Positions 25,761 to 37,829 of a stretch of 64,000 nucleotides of DNA are shown one piece after another. This DNA comes from Symsagittifera roscoffensis (taxonomy: Eukaryota > Xenacoelomorpha > Acoela > Convolutidae). Made by a program: the position numbers and the translations under genes. The DNA lies in the NCBI RefSeq assembly GCF_963678635.1, contig NC_087069.1, forward strand, positions 37,177,959-37,241,958. The letters are read 5' to 3'. The notes under the pieces were generated by a model that saw only the letters and a list, made by a program, of their open reading frames with translations, was not told where the DNA came from and ran no database searches. The stretch's first letter is position 1. Every line of letters begins with the position of its first letter.

Positions 25761-26039
25761 TTGTTGCTGTTGTTGGTGCTACAACTTATTTACCGCAAGT
25801 AGAATAAGGAATGGGGAGTTCAAATCATAGTCGAAACCTAAAGTTTTTAACCAGGTTGCTGATAAAGGTTGAGAAATTGTGGAATTGGCTAACATATTCG
25901 TTCACGATGAAAAATTGTGGAGTTGGTTAACATAGTCGTTCACGATGAAGTCGGTCTCCAAGTCTTCGTCCTAAAACCATGAAAACTGCGTCGTAAAATG
26001 AGCTGTTGAAGTTGTATCCGCAGATGGCCTAATTCAATT

Positions 26040-26950
26040 TTCCATTTTTAAGCGTTTGGAGATGCATCATTTTTCTGCGTTGGAAATTGGTTGGTTGTGA
26101 ATCAAACATTTGAAAAGTAAAAAAAAAACAAGTGGTTCTATCTTATAGGATTACAATCGTTTGGGTCAAAAATTCAGACTTTGGAATACCTGGTCGTGTG
26201 GCTGTACATCGATTAGGACAGTTCGTTTCTTTGGGGTGCGATGTTGCTGCTGTGGTTGTCCAATGTTATTGCTGAAACTGCGGTTCAAGTTTTTCGATGC
26301 GATCGGTAGAAACGAATTGTTGCGGTGTAGCTGAGGAGCGGAAAAGTCAACTGTATTGCCGGGGGAACTGCATCAAGCAAGCAAGGATCCATTTGCGTTG
26401 GCATCGTTCAAATGAAATTGTGTTAAAAGCAGATTCCAATTTCCGGTGACTAGCAAAAACCGGTGGCCACCTGTTAATGCTGTTGATGCTATCAGATTGT
26501 TGGTCGTTTTCTTAGTTGTGATTCTTGTCTGTTGATGTTAAAAGGCACATTTGATACAAAGGTCTGTCGCTGGGTCAATTATGCCGCTTGTTGAGAGTCC
26601 TGCTCACTAGATATAGCTGTATTTTATGAGCTCACAGTTGCTGATGGCAAGTTTTACCGAACCATTTGGTTGAATTCGTCAAGGATTTTGTCATGTTGAT
26701 TTTCCATGTCTGTGAATCGTTTAATCGTGTTTTGTCCTCCGATGTTTTGTCTTCTGGTAGTTAATCCACAACATACATCATTGCGTCCCTACACTTCGTA
26801 ACAAAACTTTCAATGCCCTGGAAGATGTCAGATACATGAAAACTACTCTGTTTGTCGCCAGTAGCCCCTTTGATCTTCTCTAGAAGTCTTTCAAGACGAG
26901 CGATCTTGAGGTCACTTTGGGGTAGCATATATTTTTTTGGCATCATGCAG
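26040..26950 (-). repeat. Gag 5' segment, copy 1 of a diverged duplication
   Basis: Corresponds to 28630-29640: shared stretches include the region around 26050-26110 (compare 28690-28760), around 26270-26420 (compare 28917-29120) and a 62-codon minus-strand ORF at 26761-26946 whose product resembles that at 28309-28617 (LIARLE / KIARLE followed by similar spacing). Copies are diverged, so the duplication is old. Confidence 0.55.
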
Positions 26951-28307
26951 AAGAGGTTGATGAATCGAGCTAGTTAAGGGAATTTCATGTGGATCTAGTT
27001 TGCGAAAGTATCCCTTCGATAGATCCTTGTCAATTGTATCTTGATAAAGTTCTTGCTTCTTCTTGCTGGAGTCGTTTTTGGGTCAACTCTAATTTATTTT
27101 ACAAAGTAATCTAGATTCACAGCAGGATTCGTTTGTGATGATACTATAGTTTCCATGGCAAGGTTTTTGTCAGCTGACTTTGTAAGTGTTTGTGATGTTG
27201 TGATGTTCCATTTGTTCCATTCTCCATAAGCTGACATAAGCTTTGGTTATTTGGTTACCTTCTATCGATATGTGTATTGGTATGCTGAAGCTTGGCGTGT
27301 AGAGCAAAATTTTTGGTCTGGCAGTGGTCCTTCAAAGTGATGTGAGGACTGTTCGAGGAATGTTGTCTTTTCTTTTGATGGTCTTTTCTTTTGATGCTGA
27401 TGATGTATATTTTGTTGGTTACTATGACGAGTTTTTGCTGATATCGGAGAAGTAATTATCCTGTAAGCGCACATTCTGGCTGCAAATTGCTCTCAATTTG
27501 TCGAGCTGAGCTGGGTTCAAGTTTATGCTCTGTTTGATAAGGACGTCTTGAAAGTTACAATGTGTTGCGTTGTCTCCAAAGAGATGAATCGGTGTGCCAG
27601 CTGTGCGGGCGTTCATTGGTTGTCAGCCAAAAATCCTCCGATGAGACTTTTTTACTCGTAGTTTGTTTCCGGTATTCAAAGTTGTCTGTAGATTGTGAGA
27701 TGTAAGTGTTTGGTGTTTGTGCTTCCATCTTATCTTCAGGGGAGTGAGAAATAGTAACCAACTGTTTATTTGTGATCGTCGTTCCTGGCGAGTGAGTTGG
27801 TTCGACTGAATCGATTGCTGATTAGCGTTGATCCGGGGTGTACGCTGCTGTTGTCGACTGTCGAGTATAGAAGAAGGATAAGGTTGCTGGCATGAAATGC
27901 ACGCATGTTTGATAGGCATTCTTTCACTTGGTGTGGTCCGTGCGGTTGAAGCCTAGTTTTTTTTCGGAAACAGGTTTCTTCTTGTCGACCAACGAAGACA
28001 TGTGATACTTTGGGCAGTAGGCTGGGTGATCATTTTGTCCGTCGAAGGGACACGCTTGCCTGGTTTAGAAAGTCGTGCTGTCTACTTCCCGTGAAGTTGA
28101 TTTGTTGCGAAAACCATTGAGTGCGTTTTTTTAGTTAATATTTTTGTTTTTGCTGTTTTAGTTGTTTTGGTCGTTGTTTTTTTTGTTGGTGTTCTTGTCA
28201 TTCTAGCGATGAAAAGTTTGTGTCGTTGATGAATGTAGCTGCCGTGGAAGATTGCTGCTGGCATGCGGATGGCCTCAACTGCTGATGGCATGTTTTAAAG
28301 ACTTGTG

Positions 28308-28620
28308 ATCACAATTGCTGATGGCATATTTTACACCATTTTGTCCGATTCGTGGATTTTTTCGTCAATTTGATCTTCCATATCAGCGAATAGTTCAATG
28401 AGATTTTCGGATGTCTCGTCATCTGGTAGGCGATGTACGAGATCATTGTTGAGTCTTCTAGATTTCGTAATATATCTTCCATGTCATTGAAGAAGTCACA
28501 GCTATTGAAATTAACGTTGTTGACTTTGGTAGCTCTGATGATGCTCTTTAGAACAGTTTCAAGACGAGCAATCAGGACACTTTTTTGGGAAATGTAGATT
28601 TTATTGGCATATTCCAAACC
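28308..28620 (-). repeat. Gag N-terminal segment, copy 2
   Basis: Minus-strand piece of about 100 codons that ends WCKICHQQL. A closely similar segment is at 29312-29640 (both flanked by GACTTGTGATCACAATTG), and a more diverged one at 26627-26949. Three versions of one gag N-terminal segment therefore lie in 3 kb. Confidence 0.6.
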
Positions 28621-28629
28621 TTTGACATA

Positions 28630-29640
28630 ATTCCATGAGGGCTGCTTCGTACAATGAGATGTGAGAGGCGTTTTCGCTGATGGTTTGGTTCTCTTTTCCA
28701 GTCGTAAAATGTTGGAGATGTGTCATTTTTTCTGCAATGGGAAACTGGTTGATTGTGAATCAATCAATCAAAATTTCCAAACCAAATCTTGCATTTCATG
28801 AGAAAAGTCCAAACCACATGTTCCTATTCATTGGTTTGTACGTCGCTTGTGAAAGTTTGATTATTTCTTAGACAAGTTTCCCGCAGTGGATGTTCAATGC
28901 TTGACTGTAAAGTGGTCTAACAATGCTGCTGAAACTGCGTTCTACATTGTTGATGAAGTCTGTAGAAGCGAATTGATACGGTGTAGCTGGGGAGGAGAAA
29001 ACGAGTCAGCTGATTCGTCGGATGAACTAATGCATGTACTGATCTATTTGGGTTGGCGTCGTTCATATGAGGTTCTGTCAAAAGAGTTGTCTGCGGATTC
29101 CAATTTACAGTGACTCGCATTAATTGGTGGCTGTCATTTTTGTCGCTGCCGAAATATGGGTTGCTTATGACGCTTGTTGAGATCGTGGTCTTTAGATGTA
29201 GCTGGGTTTGATGTGATCACAATTGCTGATGGCATGTTTTACTGACCTGTGATCACCTCAATTGCTGCTGGCATGCGGATGAACTCAACTGCTGATGGCA
29301 TGTTTTAAAGACTTGTGATCACAATTGCGGATGACATATTTTACACCATTTTGTCCGATTCGTGGATGTTTTTGTCAGTTTGATCTTCCATATCAGCGAA
29401 TAGTTTAATGAGACTTTCGGATGTTTCGTCATCTGGTAGGCGATCTACGAGATCATTGTTGAGTCTTCTAGATTTCGTAATATATCTTCCATGTCATTGA
29501 AGACGTCACAGCTATTGAAATTAACGTTGTTGACGTTGGTAGCTCTGATGATGCTCTTAAGAATAGTTTCAAAACGAGCAATCATGAAATTTTTTTCGGG
29601 AATGTAGATTTGATTGGCATATTGCAGTATAGGCTGTTAA
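28630..29640 (-). repeat. Gag 5' segment, copy 3 with flanking sequence
   Basis: Duplicate of 26040-26950 as described there. Its 29312-29640 end is nearly the same as 28308-28620, so tandem duplication or nested insertion has occurred more than once. This is probably the 5' limit of the BEL/Pao remnant. Confidence 0.55.
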
Positions 29641-31272
29641 AGTTGTCCTCAGCTGTGTCAAGTAGGTTGTAGTGCAGTTGAATTGGTCGCTGGTCGGACT
29701 TTTTTGAAAAAAGATCAGATGTTAGAACGTGAATGAATCTTGTCGCGGAACTTCTTCAGGTAGCCCTAAAAACGAATGAAAAGTAAATACCGAAATAATT
29801 TCAATTTTTGCTTTTAACGATTTCAAAGTTCAAATTTTTTAAACTTGCTGTATTCAATCTTATAGCTAAATTAAAAATTTTAAACTGCGAACTCGTTCAG
29901 TTTTCTAACCAGATAGGTTGAAAAATGATAATTTAGAAATTAAAATGAAACATCACTTGTTAAGCATTTAAAATTGTTCATACTCATTATCATGTAACTA
30001 GACCTAAAAGCAAATTTAACCTGATAACAAATCTAAAATCTAAGAGCTAAGTTACAATAGTCGTTATCGTTCTCGATTGCAGCTTGATTGAAAGCTCCTA
30101 AAGCGGTTGTTTGATAAAAAGTTAACATATGCAACAGGAAAAAAAACGAATTGTTTTTCTAAGACATTTAATTTTCATAATCTGTTCTACCCATTCCTGA
30201 GCAGTTTTTATAATATATAGCTTCACGGTTTGACCAAAAAATGCGATTCATACAATTTTCATAGATGAAAAAATGCTTGTCATACAATTTTGTACAATGA
30301 GAAACATTTCGTACAGCTGAAAAAAAAAACAAAAAAATTTTTGGGGCAATTTCAATTTTACTTGCTAAACATACATACAAAAAAATGCTAAACATACATA
30401 CAAGTTTCATATATGGAAATTTCATGATAACTATTTTTTTTTCCAAAAAGTCATAGTTTTTTTTCATCACCAGTCTGTTTTGTTTGGTTCAAATAGACGC
30501 AAAAACTAGTTTGAATCTTTTTTCAATGATTTTTTGAAAATGTATGATTAAGATTTTTCCATACATTTGATGTGGAATTGTATGATAAGCAGTTTCGGTG
30601 TATGGAATTGTAAGATAAGCTTTTTCGATTTATGGAGGTCAGCGCGGGTTAAGAAAGAGAGAAAAACTAATTTTTACGGTACGCAGGAGAAAACTCATGT
30701 AAGGTTACATGTAAGGTTACTCATAGTTAAAATATTTTTTTTTGGTAGGAATTAGCTTGAAACAAGTGTTTTATAATTTACAGACTCGGAATAGTACATA
30801 TATGATAGTGTATACCCGGGATGCCCTCGCAAGGATAGTCTTCCCTGATCAGTAATTTTCCATGGATAAGTGGCCACTGATCAGAGCCTGAACCAGCGAT
30901 TTAAGTCATCAAAAAACCATATGAAACCTACCTAAAATTATATCGATTTTTAAAAAAGGTTTCTGAAAATTTGATGTATACAAAATAAAACGTTCGATAA
31001 TTCCGTTATTCAAAAAAATTAGTTTTAAGAGTTCAAGTCCATCAAAAATCCAAAAAATTGTTTGGAAGTTCTTCGAATCAGACATCTTTGGTATGGAGAT
31101 CAACCAGGGTAAATCCATTGAGCTCGAGAGGAAATAACGGACCAAGTTAACCTCCCCCAAGCCGTTTAGAGGTGAGGATATTATAATGGTTCTGAGTTCG
31201 AAGTTTCAATAAATCATAATAAATTACGCGATGTTTAGCAAATTCCATTTAATGATCTTAATTTAGTCTCTC
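29641..31272. other. Intergenic sequence with small local repeats, no gene recognised
   Basis: Contains a diverged inverted repeat built on TCATACAATT (about 30240-30300) and its complement GGAATTGTATGATAAG (about 30570-30595), a short direct repeat GCTAAACATACATACAA (about 30364-30404) and a tandem ATGTAAGGTTAC (about 30698-30720). No ORF here has supporting features; the 100-codon minus-strand ORF at 30168-30470 lies across the repeats and is probably chance. Confidence 0.4.
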
Positions 31273-31298
31273 GGGGTGGAGGGGGGACGGGGAGGGGG
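31273..31298 (+). other. G-quadruplex-forming tract
   Basis: Four runs of at least four G (31273-31276, 31281-31286, 31289-31292, 31294-31298) with loops of 4, 2 and 1 bases, in an otherwise AT-rich region. This fits a stable intramolecular quadruplex. Function unknown. Confidence 0.6.
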
Positions 31299-32041
31299 AT
31301 ATGGGTACTATTACTATGTTAACTTGATCGAAAAATTTTTTATGGGCCATTACAATTAAACTCATTTGTGCATAGTATTTGCTCTATTCCATCGACAAGC
31401 AAAAATACAAAGTTTGCTTCAAGTGCTGAATTTTTTTGGTTACTTTTTGGTACTACTAATATATCAAACTCTTCCTCTTTGTCCTATTTTAAAATTTGTC
31501 TAAAAGTGTTCCGTGGGAGCTGTGGGAGTGTTAGCATAGATTTTTTTTGTAAATGTGGGTTCGACTTTTTGGCCTTTTTTAGGTTATCAGCGCACGCACC
31601 TTTTACAATCTACTTAAATCTGACTTTAAAAAGCGTAAAATCATTGTTCAAAAAAATCTCAAAAAGTGTGGGATACTTTTTTTCTGTTTTTACTTTCTTG
31701 TTGTTCACTCTATCAATCGATTATAGAAGGTAAGAAACGAAAGATAACTTTGCAACGAAGTGAGAATTTTTCTGATATGGTAAAGCATCAAACTAAAGTG
31801 AATGAGGGATAATTTGTGAAATGTAGTTTGAAGGCGTCAAAACTTAGTGGGGCTTGTTTGTGAAATGAAGGCGCCAAAATCTAGCATGAGTTAGAAGACT
31901 TCTGGATCTAGACAAAGCACCTTTCGAGATAAGTTATATATTTTTGTGCACTTGATATTTTTGTACTTGAAATTTTGAATTCTTGAAAGTTTTCAATCAG
32001 CTGAGAATGTTGAAATTGATTTATTTTCTGTCTCATTTCAG
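31299..32041. other. Intergenic or intronic sequence upstream of the PLAT exon
   Basis: A 121-codon plus-strand ORF at 31368-31733 is Ser/Phe/Leu-rich with no motif; I do not regard it as a gene. The end of this stretch (TTTTCTGTCTCATTTCAG) is a good nematode acceptor. Confidence 0.35.
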
Positions 32042-32201
32042 AGCAATGGACAGTAATGGTCGAGACAAGTTCGCGGCACCACGCAGGCACTGATGCCAAT
32101 GTTTGGATTCAACTTATCAATAAATTTAATGAAAATACTCCAGGCATTCCATTGAGACATGAAATCGTTGACCCCAACAAAGACCTTTTTGAGATGGGAG
32201 G
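32042..32201 (+). CDS. Single PLAT/LH2-domain exon of a host gene or gene remnant
   Basis: Between a clear acceptor (CTCATTTCAG, AG at 32040-32041) and a GTAAGC donor (GT at 32202) lies an open 160-bp exon. It encodes QWTVMVETSSRHHAGTDANV, then a WIQLINKFNEN loop, then TPGIPLRHEI and DPNKDLFEMGG. This matches the first strands of a PLAT (LH2) domain, whose hallmark is the T-x(n)-AGTDANV motif followed by a hydrophobic strand and an FE-G motif. PLAT domains mediate lipid or protein contacts in lipoxygenases, polycystin-1 proteins (LOV-1 in C. elegans) and secreted nematode proteins. I could not find the following exon, and the array starts 1.8 kb downstream, so it is either part of a long-intron gene or an orphan. 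Confidence 0.6.
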
Positions 32202-32329
32202 GTAAGCATTTATATTTTAACAGCAGTATTGCAAAAACTATCTGCAGTGTTAAAGTTTAAGAAAGTTTTGAATTTTTGTTGTGGCTATTGTATTTTTTTG
32301 AAACTGTCTGGATCCAAGTTTAGGCGTTA
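32202..32329 (+). other. Intron-like sequence after the PLAT exon
   Basis: Begins with GTAAGCATT. No convincing following exon continuing the PLAT domain was found between here and the start of the tandem array. Confidence 0.3.
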
Positions 32330-33190
32330 GCAATTGATATTATAACGGATTATTATGATGATTTTTTGACAATTATAATTGATTATTATTACCAAATAAA
32401 GGTGTTTAGAAGATTTATAATCGCTTGTAATCGTGAAAATCTCCAAGAGGTTATAATCTGTTATAATCGATTATACGTTATTACAGTTCAAACAAAAAAA
32501 CTCTTTTAATCAATCAGAATCGATTATAATAGATTATAGTATTTTATTTTGTCAGATCTTTATTTTGTCAGATCTCAAAAGTAATTTTAAAAAAATATCA
32601 CATGGGTTAATAATTTTTTGCCAATAACAAAATCTCTAAGAGCGAGATGTCTTGTCACACTTTGCTTCATCTGAACACAAAGTTTTACCACGAAACAAAA
32701 GTTTAGTAGAGATCCTTTCATTTTAGTTGAAAGGTTCCAGCGGTACGTGAAAAATAAGTCTTCGGGGTGAATCATGAAAGTATAGCAATTTAAACTTGAA
32801 TTAAAAATATTTCTCCCATTTCTTTATAAGCCAACGTTTACAAAAAGCATAAAGTATAAGCTAATCGGATGCAAGGTCTGAGACCAAATGAGCAAACAAA
32901 ACCGATTAAAAACGATTATTATCAATTACTATGGATTATAATGGATTTTTTGTGCACACAATATGAACGAAAAATTGGGATAAAAAAATCGATTGTAATT
33001 GTATCGAAAAATAGATGGATTAAAATTCGGTTATAATTAATTCAAACGTATTCTAATTGATTGTTTTGGATTTTAAAAAGAGAGACTATACTCGATTATT
33101 GATTGATTAAAATCAATTTTTTAATCATTTTTAGTAAGTCTTGTACTAAAATCATTATATAATCTAATCGAGTATTAATGCTTGAAACTG
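32330..33190. repeat. AT-rich degenerate repeat built on GATTATAAT and its complement
   Basis: Many variants of GATTATTAT, TTATAATCGATTATA and ATTGATTATT in both orientations, scattered among non-repeat DNA. The short inverted units are typical of nematode interspersed palindromic repeats. Confidence 0.5.
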
Positions 33191-33966
33191 GATGTGGATG
33201 GTGTATTTTTTCTTGGTTCAATTGTTTGAATCTCTTCTTTTAAATAAAAAACTATACGAAAGGTTATTTTCTTTGTTTTGGTAGCCATATCTAATGTTTT
33301 TATTTTAGATATGTTATCATTAATTTCAAAATAAACATTAATTTCAAAAGAAAAAAAATCATTTATTTACTACATTTGATTTTTTGGTATCATTGCTTCT
33401 CCATAGACCTTAAGAAAAAGTCGGAACATTCAGGGCTTTGCCCTGATAGGAGCAGTATTGGTGAGGTATACGAATGATTCAAAGTTATAATATGCACCCA
33501 ATAGGCGTCTGGTACACGCCAGTCTTTCAAGGAAGTGTTTGAGATGGCAACAATTTTGCTATAACTCGCATTGTATAATTGTTACGAACTACTGAAAGTT
33601 TTAGTTACTGGTAGACAGATTATGCCACACCGCCACAACAAAAGAAGTTTTTATAATGAAAACAATTAAGTGTTTTCAGGCTATTCCATTGTTGATACTT
33701 AATCAATTTACAAACCACACCAAAAACATTACTGCCTAGTAGAGCACCATTGGACCTACACGTCCGTTCAGGTGTCTCAGAGCAAAAAGTCATTTAGTAA
33801 GTTATTGATACTGGTTGAGAACTGAGTTCCTAATACTAGAAAACAAATCATGTGACTCTTCAGAATAATTCAAATTGGTATTCACCAAAAAACGAGGAAA
33901 AGCTAATTTACTAGAAAAAAGACAAAAAAACCATGCAACATAATCAACTAATAAAAATTTTTTATT
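33191..33966. other. Spacer before the tandem array, no gene recognised
   Basis: Includes the MITE end remnant at 33419-33466. Otherwise no ORF or motif can be supported. Confidence 0.35.
33419..33466 (-). mobile_element. Single terminal fragment of the MITE-like element
   Basis: GTCGGAACATTCAGGGC, the TTT centre, then GCCCTGATAGGAGCAGTA matches the terminal repeats of the elements at 53246-54140 and 56590-57486, including the CAGGGC/GCCCTG hairpin. Only one end is evident. Confidence 0.55.
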
Positions 33967-36900
33967 AGGAAGTCTCCGCTTTCAAAGATGTAGCAAACTA
34001 AAGAATTATGATTATGTAAGTTTACTTTGTAATTCTGATAATTTCGAGAAAGTTAGGATGCTAATTCAAGATAGTTTTTTCAATTTTATTAGCATAACAA
34101 CATATGACTCTTTTTGATTTTGTTTGCTCTTGTTGGTAGTTTTCTTGCTGTGCTGCGCATCTCTGATATCTCTTTTACTTCATTTTCCGTAAAGAGCTTG
34201 TTCAAAATTTGAACAGGGCTCTCACGACTGAGAAATTTAGAAAATGTCTTCACTAGTTCATACAATTGGAGCTCTTTCGCAAATCTTTTTTCTTCAACCC
34301 TTGATTTTGGATTGTTTGGTTGTTGCAAGGTGCTTCCTTAAAAAAAACAATTTCTTAATCTTCAAAAAATTCAGCAAAACTGCGTGAATTTTTCACTGAG
34401 AAAATCCAAATGTTCATCGAAGTTGAGCTGCTTATCTATATCTATATGAATTCCAGTATCTCGACAAATTATATTTCGCTCAATCGGCTGATCATTCAAG
34501 TTAACAGTTAGGATATATACTTTTTTCCTGCTTCATTTGCTGAAAATTAATGTTTTTATTCAACCCGCATTCAATGTAAGCTTGTTTTGTTTCAACCATT
34601 GTGTTGTTTTTGTTTTATTCAAAGCAAACTGGTGCTCAGCATGCAAAATTTTTCTCTGGGTACATGTCCTAATTACGGTGTCGTCTGCGTATAGATTAGA
34701 TTTATTGTTTCTTGGTTTGAGTCGATATCAAAAACGAAATTTAGGAGAAGCAGTGGACCAAGAAAATATCTTTGAGGAACCCCAAAACGAACTGATTTGA
34801 CTTTTGAGTTTGCAAGTTTAGTAACTACATATTGATTTCTATGGTTAAAATAAGACTTTAATAACTGATTAGTTGGCCCTCTTAGTCCATAGCGTCGTTT
34901 TTTTTCTACAATATTAAGTGATCTACTGTATCAAATGCTTTCTTAAAGTCTATGAAGATGCCTTGTGTCAGTTTTGTTTGATTTCGAAAATGTGTCTTAT
35001 ACTTTTAATCAGTGAAACGTTCGCGTCAACTGTTCGGCGACATGAGCAAAAACTAATTTGATTTTTCTTATGTAAGTCAAATTTTTTGAAATATGATATT
35101 GTGCAATTTTATATAAATTTTTCCAAGAGCTTACCTATCTTGGCAGAAGGGGTGTTGGTCGAAAGTTTGAGCGATCTGCCTGATTTTCCTCTTTCTAAAC
35201 TGGAATCAGTTTGGTCACTTCTAGGCAATCTGGAAAAATGGCAATATCAAAACGTTTTTGGAGAAATTTTGATAAAATTTTCGCTATAGCTCAAGTAAAA
35301 TTTTTCAAAAAGTAATTATATAAAAAAGTTTGTGCTGAGTTTTCATTTGGTCAGTTCCTATACTTCAAAAATGTTCACTTGGCTTATTCTTAGTAGAAAC
35401 ATTGAATGTATATACTGTTCCAGAGTTGAAAACCTATCGATAAACGGGCTGCCCCGTTTTGTTGCAAAGTTTGTCTAAAAGAGTTTTTTAAAATCCTCCA
35501 AACTCTTTTCTTATGATGCAAACGCTTTTCTTGTTTTCCCCCTTTATTTTCGTTTAAAATTAAAAAAAAATGTTATCTGCCTTGGCTGATTTTTTAATTT
35601 TTTATAGTAGTAATTTTTCAATTAGCTAAAAATTAGGTTTTCCACCAATTTACACTGTTCGTCATACTATTTCTGTCTTCACGATTATATATTTGTTTCA
35701 GACGATTTTTTAGCGGCAGCAATTTAGTTTTTTTATCTATCCAGTGCTTGCGTCTTTTAACTCTGGGTTCGTTTTGATATAATGGAGCAAAATCATTAAG
35801 ATTCTCTACAAGAATTCTTTGCAGCTCTTCAGAAGCGTTGTGGATATTTTTTTCATAAAAAATCTACATATTTTTGTTTTTTAATCATGAATCATTTAAT
35901 CATTTAATCTACCTAAGCTCAGTGTTGGATATTAGTTTGATTATGATTATTTATTAAATATTTCAATTATTGTAATGATCTTCTAGTTATGATTTAAACT
36001 CAATATATTATTTTGCTTTTTATGATTATTGTCAGTATTGTCATTTTTTAGAATTACGTTTCTAGTTACTCTCTTCTTATTTTGTTTCCGACATCTGATT
36101 TTATTTTGCTCAATCTTCTGTTGTAAATCTACACTCGAATCGGTGAATACGAACCATAGCCCCCTGCACATCAAACAGATAAAAAGACATATTTTAGTCC
36201 TTTTTTTACTTCTATCAAAACTTTATCCAATCCTTTTCAAAGCGGACTAACAACTAATGTCGACTAATCGCCTGGTCAACTGTAGAAAAAAACTTTTATG
36301 CCATGTCTCGAATGAAATCAAACTCATTCAAAATTTTTTTGGGGTTTGCAAGAAAATTAATATTGTAACTATAAATAAAAAGCCACGAAAAAATATTTAA
36401 TTGCCGTCGGTTAAAATTGCTCATAGGGGGTTTAGTCTTCAAAAAGAACAAAGTGCTGGCAAATATTTAAACTAGTGATTTCTACGTGCCGTAAATTGCA
36501 TTATGGTCCCGTCAATTTTGATTGAAAAACTAAAATTTCCAAGAACTTTGGATTATTTAGTGATGAAAAAGTTGAACGCAAACAATTTATTTTAAATTTT
36601 TGAAGAAGCGATGTACAAGACACTTGATGTATTAGTACAACTCGGATTTTTCTATCCCGTGTTCAACATCATCCTTTTTTGCTGACTACGTATTATATTT
36701 CTTACTTCTGAAGTTTTTGAACTTCATTCTATAGAGTATCAAACTTAGTCAACGTGGTTTTTCTATACCTTTTGAAATAATTGAAGAATGTTTGAAGCAG
36801 GCTTCGTATTCGCGAAAATTTTGTCAAAATTTAATACATCTGAAGTCAAAATTTTCGGGAAATTTTTTTTATTGATCATCAGAAATTGTCAAAAAACGTC

Positions 36901-37829
36901 TGTGAATTTTTCAGATGAACTCAAATTGCTTATGCGATCAGTCAAATAAAACAATTGAGTTTACGTTTACACATTGCCACAAAACCTTACGATCAAACAT
37001 ATCATAACTCCTCTTTTTTTCCGTTCTAGTATCTATATTCAATTAAGATATCACAAAAATCGGCCGGACAGTCTTTTTTACTTTTTTAATTCTTTTTCAA
37101 ATCGTTTTGATACTGGTATAGCGAATGAACTATTTTACGACGCTGAGTTCAAGTGTTTTTTAGTGCTGATGAAAAAACAAGGCTCAATTATCTAAATCCA
37201 ATCAGAATCAAGGTGAGAAGTCACCATCACATAAACTTACAAAAGTAGTTTTAAAATCTCTTTTGTATCTTAGTGAAAATATATTTGAAGAAAACTTTTT
37301 TCAAGCTAAACATTAGTTTTGTTGTTTTGTTCACAGCAAACTGGTGCTCAGCATGCATATTTTTTCTCTGGGTACATGTCCTAATTACAGTGTCGTCTGC
37401 ATATAGATTAGATTTGTTGTTTCTTGGTTTGAGTCGATATCAAAAACGAAAATTAGGAAAAGCAGTGGACCGAGAAAATATCTTTGAGGAACCCCAAAAC
37501 AAACTGATTTTACTTTTGAGTTTAAAATTAAAAAAATTTTTCACAATACTAGAAAACAAATCATGTGACTCATTAGAATAATTTCTATTTGTATTTACCA
37601 AAAAATGAGGAAAAGCTAATTTACTAGAAAAAATACAAAAAAAACCATACAACTAATTCAACTAATAAAAAGTTTTTCGTAGGAGGTCTCCGTTTTCAAA
37701 GATGTAGCAAACTAAAGAATTATGATTGTGTAAGCATACTTTGTAATTCTGATAATTTTGGGAACGTTAAGACGATAATTTAGGATAATTTTAAACAGTT
37801 TTCTTAGCACAACAACAAATGACTCATTT

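Larger units (their letters stand above)
21900..29640 (-). mobile_element. Degraded BEL/Pao LTR retrotransposon
   Basis: On the minus strand the order from high to low coordinates is duplicated gag 5' sequence (29640-26040), the gag core (about 25700), a cysteine-rich stretch (about 25100), RT (about 24300), an RNase H-like part (about 23580) and integrase (22600-22100). This is the domain order of BEL/Pao. All frames are broken. I could not find LTRs or an env gene, so the ends are approximate. Confidence 0.75.

Noticed and set aside
30780-30905. Possible tRNA or structured RNA around the CCCGGGATGCCC sequence
   Set aside because: No A/B box pair or cloverleaf could be traced on either strand.
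31368-31733. 121-codon plus-strand ORF
   Set aside because: Composition is Phe/Ser/Leu-rich as expected from T-rich DNA, and no motif, signal peptide or splice site supports it.
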